Shown in pieces: positions 6,876-8,779 of a DNA stretch of 8,779 nt. Made by a program: the position numbers and the translations under genes. Under the pieces are notes generated by a model. It saw only the letters and a program-made list of their open reading frames with translations, did not search any database and had not been told where the DNA came from. Each line of letters starts with the position of its first letter. Position 1 is the stretch's first letter. The DNA lies in assembly GCA_016735415.1 (NCBI GenBank), contig JAERRP010000566.1, positions 1 to 8,779 on the forward strand. The letters run 5' to 3'. The DNA comes from Desulfobacterales bacterium (lineage in GTDB: Bacteria > Desulfobacterota > Desulfobacteria > Desulfobacterales > UBA5852).

Positions 6876-7976
6876 CTAAACAGGCCCCTCCGGAATGCTG
6901 TCAAGAGAAGGGGATACAACCAGGTTACCCTTTAGATCGAAGACAAAAAGACAACGCGGGTTGACATAAAAAGTGACCGCTGACCCGATCCGATAGGGAT
7001 GAATACCGTCCTCCTGGGCCACAAGCCGGGTGTCGGCGTGATTGAAGTGGATGAAGGTTTCCGATCCGTTTATCTCGGCCAGTTCAACCTGGGCTTGGAT
7101 TTGGGCATCGTTTGCACCGGTTCTCGACAGGAGCAAATGGTTGGAGCGGATGCCGAAGGTATATTCGCCGCCGGAAAGTTTTTGCATGTCGCCTTCCAGA
7201 GGAACTTGAATACCCTGCCCTATGAGGGCCGTCTCCCTTTGAATGCGGCCTCGAAGAAAATTGATCGGTGGATCACTGACGACTTCCGCCACTTTAACGG
7301 TTGCCGGATTTCGGTAGGCTGACTGGGTGGTGCCGGTTTGCAGAATACGGCCTTCGTCGAGGACGGTAATGTTGCCGCCGAACATCAGAGCTTCGGTCGG
7401 TTCCGTGGTGGTGTAAACGACGATCGCCTTGCGCTGTGTGAAAATGTCCTGAAGCTCAACCCGCAGCTCTTCCCGAAGCTTGTAGTCCAGATTGACCAGC
7501 GGCTCATCCATCAGCAGCAAGTCGGCGTTTTTGACCATCGCCCTGGCAATGGCGGTGCGTTGCTGCTGGCCGCCGGATAACTCGGACGGCAGACGGTCTA
7601 ACAGGTCGTCGATCCGCAGCATCTCAGCGATTTCACGCACCTGGCGATCGATCTCGGATTTTGGAATGCCGCTGGTCTTCAGAGGCGATGCAATGTTTTG
7701 GTAGACCGTCAGAGAGGGGTAGTTAATGAACAGCTGGTAGACCATGGCCACGCTGCGTTTGCGTACCGAAACGCCGGTGACGTCCTGCCCATCGATGAGG
7801 ATGCGTCCCCGGGAGGGCCTGTCCAGACCAGCCATGATACGCAGCAGGGAGGTCTTTCCGGCGAGGGTGCGGCCCAAAAGTACGTTGCGGGATCCGGATT
7901 CGAAATCGAGATTGATGTTTTTTAAGTGGATTTCCCGGCCTACGATTTTATGGACATCCTTAAGCGCCAGGCCCAT
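6876..7976 (-). CDS. glpS: Glycerol ABC transporter ATPase GlpS (intact LSGGQ, altered Walker A, no H-loop histidine)
   Basis: A 366-residue MalK-type ATPase: nucleotide-binding domain to about residue 230, then a TOBE/MalK-like regulatory domain. Seen directly: signature LSGGQ (133-137) and Walker B LLLMDE (153-158) are intact, as is the Q-loop Gln81. Walker A reads GRTLAGKT (35-42): lysine and threonine remain but the middle glycine of GxxGxGK[ST] is leucine. The H-loop position is threonine (Thr191 in YTTTEP, where YVTHDQ is expected). The frame is open to a TTG at 8045, with an ATG at 8030. I chose the ATG at 7976 because GGGGGA precedes it by 4 nt and the protein then starts at the first nucleotide-binding-domain strand, while the upstream alternatives lack a ribosome site. 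Its stop codon lies within the glpT ribosome site. It is expected to heterodimerise with GlpT. Confidence 0.87.
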   Translation of the reverse strand: MGLALKDVHKIVGREIHLKNINLDFESGSRNVLLGRTLAGKTSLLRIMAGLDRPSRGRILIDGQDVTGVSVRKRSVAMVYQLFINYPSLTVYQNIASPLKTSGIPKSEIDRQVREIAEMLRIDDLLDRLPSELSGGQQQRTAIARAMVKNADLLLMDEPLVNLDYKLREELRVELQDIFTQRKAIVVYTTTEPTEALMFGGNITVLDEGRILQTGTTQSAYRNPATVKVAEVVSDPPINFLRGRIQRETALIGQGIQVPLEGDMQKLSGGEYTFGIRSNHLLLSRTGANDAQIQAQVELAEINGSETFIHFNHADTRLVAQEDGIHPYRIGSAVTFYVNPRCLFVFDLKGNLVVSPSLDSIPEGPV

Positions 7977-7990
7977 GCAGTCCCCCTGTT

Positions 7991-8000
7991 GGCCTTCAAT
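7991..8000 (-). repeat. Leader element copy 2 (before glpS)
   Basis: This minus-strand ATTGAAGGCC is identical to the element at 3692-3701 upstream of glpV. It ends 14 nt before the chosen glpS ATG, against 13 nt for glpV. Confidence 0.5.
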
Positions 8001-8029
8001 TGATTCAGACTTCCAGCTCAAGAGCGCCA

Positions 8030-8044
8030 TGTGCAGAATGCACA
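8030..8044. promoter_or_regulatory. 15-bp perfect palindrome upstream of glpS (possible operator)
   Basis: TGTGCA-GAA-TGCACA is a perfect 6-bp inverted repeat around 3 bp, about 54 bp upstream of the glpS ATG. Its symmetry and position suit a dimeric regulator or an mRNA hairpin. It does not resemble the E. coli GlpR operator. The cognate protein is unknown. Confidence 0.4.
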
Positions 8045-8091
8045 AATAAAAGATATGATTTGAGATTTATCCCGAAATAACACGGCCTAAA

Positions 8092-8120
8092 TTTTTTCGC
8101 AAGTGAAAATATGTTTTCGA
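8092..8120. promoter_or_regulatory. AT-rich operator-like repeats in the glpR-glpS gap, candidate GlpR site
   Basis: The 151-nt gap between glpR and glpS is the only AT-rich part of the locus. It contains TTTTCG at 8094-8099 and again at 8114-8119, 20 bp (about two helical turns) apart. These overlap two inverted repeats sharing the middle arm: TTTTC-GCAAGT-GAAAA (8094-8109) and GAAAA-TATG-TTTTC (8105-8118). The segment ATGTTTTCGAT (8111-8121) resembles the ATGTTCG half-site of E. coli GlpR with an extra T. A further CGAAATAACA lies at 8073-8082. A promoter for glpS probably lies between here and 8045, but no clear -35/-10 pair is visible. Confidence 0.4.
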
Positions 8121-8127
8121 TTTGCCT

Positions 8128-8779
8128 CTATTGATCATCACCCTTCACCGGAATCAGGGCTGGCTGCGCCACGTGCAGTTCGACCTCTCCCGCGTTCATG
8201 GCCTCAATCAGCGATTCCGTCGGTTGCCGGTCGGTAAACAGGGCGTCGATCTCGCCGATGCTGCCCAGCCGCACCATGGCGTTGCGTCCGAATTTGGTGT
8301 GATCGGCCGCCAGGAAAACCTTGCGCGAATTGTCGATGATGGCCCGGGCCGCGCGGACTTCACGATAATCGAAATCAAGCAGGGTTCCGTCCATATCGAT
8401 GCCGCTGATACCGATAATGCCGAAATCAACCCGGAACTGCTGGATGAAATCGATGGTCAGCGGTCCGACAATCCCGCCGTCCCGGGGGCGCACCAGGCCG
8501 CCGGCCACGATGATCTCGAAATCCTCATTGCCGGCCAGAATCGATGCCACATTCAGGCTGTTGGTGATGACCCGCAGCCGCTCGTGGCCGCACAGCATTT
8601 TGGCAATCTCTTCGGTGGTCGTGCCGATGTTGATAAAGAGGGAGGCATGCGCCGGTATGAGGGCCGTCAGCATGCGTGCGATCTGTTCTTTTTCCTTGAG
8701 GCACAGAACCTTGCGTTGGGTGTAAGCGACATTTTCGGTACTGGGGGGCAGACCGGCGCCGCCACGATAGCGGCGAATG
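8128..8779 (-). CDS. glpR: DeoR-family glycerol-3-phosphate regulon repressor GlpR, N-terminus beyond window edge
   Basis: The reading frame is open from the right edge to a TAG at 8128-8130, 216 residues. It starts at the arginine-rich linker (IRRYRGGAGLPPST) that follows the helix-turn-helix in GlpR, so about 50 N-terminal residues including the DNA-binding domain are outside the window. The rest is the DeoR C-terminal effector domain: INIGTTTEEIA (phosphate-binding loop), ITNSLNVA, AGGLVRPRDGGIVG, IIGISGIDMDG, LDFDYREV and ADHTKFGRNAMV. These segments match E. coli GlpR closely, so glycerol-3-phosphate is the likely inducer. An internal ATG at 8673 would give a shorter frame but would cut into conserved sequence. 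It lies upstream of, and in the same direction as, the glycerol transporter genes, with a 151-nt gap before glpS, and probably represses them. The C-terminal tail is a few residues longer than in E. coli. Confidence 0.92.
   Translation of the reverse strand, partial: IRRYRGGAGLPPSTENVAYTQRKVLCLKEKEQIARMLTALIPAHASLFINIGTTTEEIAKMLCGHERLRVITNSLNVASILAGNEDFEIIVAGGLVRPRDGGIVGPLTIDFIQQFRVDFGIIGISGIDMDGTLLDFDYREVRAARAIIDNSRKVFLAADHTKFGRNAMVRLGSIGEIDALFTDRQPTESLIEAMNAGEVELHVAQPALIPVKGDDQ

Noticed and set aside
8011..8030. Sigma54-like TGGCGC...GAGC sequence upstream of glpS (minus strand)
   Set aside because: The GG to GC spacing is one base short of the required 10 and the TTGC element is missing.

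Overview
The window comes from a Gram-negative bacterium with compact, moderately GC-rich operons. The long DapA subfamily with a C-terminal extension, together with a GlpR and a glycerol ABC importer, reminds me of Desulfobacterota (sulfate-reducer-like 'deltaproteobacteria'). That placement is a weak inference, because the window contains no rRNA or other marker gene.

Layout. Positions 1-529 (minus) hold the N-terminal part of a tetratricopeptide-repeat (TPR) protein that runs off the left edge. A 218-bp divergent promoter region follows, with two perfect TTGACA -35 boxes facing away from each other. Positions 748-1782 (plus) encode a 4-hydroxy-tetrahydrodipicolinate synthase (DapA family), followed by a strong intrinsic terminator at 1806-1843. 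The rest, 1933-8779, lies on the minus strand and is one glycerol uptake locus. In transcription order it reads glpR (DeoR-family repressor, N-terminus beyond the right edge), glpS and glpT (two ABC ATPases), glpP and glpQ (two permeases), glpU (small DUF2160-type membrane protein) and glpV (periplasmic binding protein). The gene set and order match the GlpSTPQUV glycerol ABC importer described in Rhizobium leguminosarum.

How the genes work together. GlpV should capture glycerol in the periplasm. GlpP and GlpQ form the membrane channel, and the GlpS/GlpT pair powers it. GlpU is a small three-helix membrane protein of unknown role that accompanies this transporter family. GlpR, a close relative of E. 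coli GlpR, probably represses the locus until glycerol-3-phosphate accumulates. No glycerol kinase or glycerol-3-phosphate dehydrogenase gene is visible. The five genes glpS to glpU are packed with gaps of 9-13 nt or a 4-nt overlap. Longer gaps occur only before glpS (151 nt, AT-rich, operator-like) and before glpV (116 nt, with inverted repeats).

Most notable observation. The two ATPases are degenerate in complementary ways. GlpT has intact Walker A, Walker B and H-loop but has lost the LSGGQ signature. GlpS has an intact LSGGQ but an altered Walker A and no H-loop histidine. A heterodimer would therefore have one consensus and one degenerate ATP site. A second small surprise is an identical 10-base leader element at nearly the same distance upstream of the glpS and glpV start codons. 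I see no wholly new system, mobile element, CRISPR array or RNA gene.
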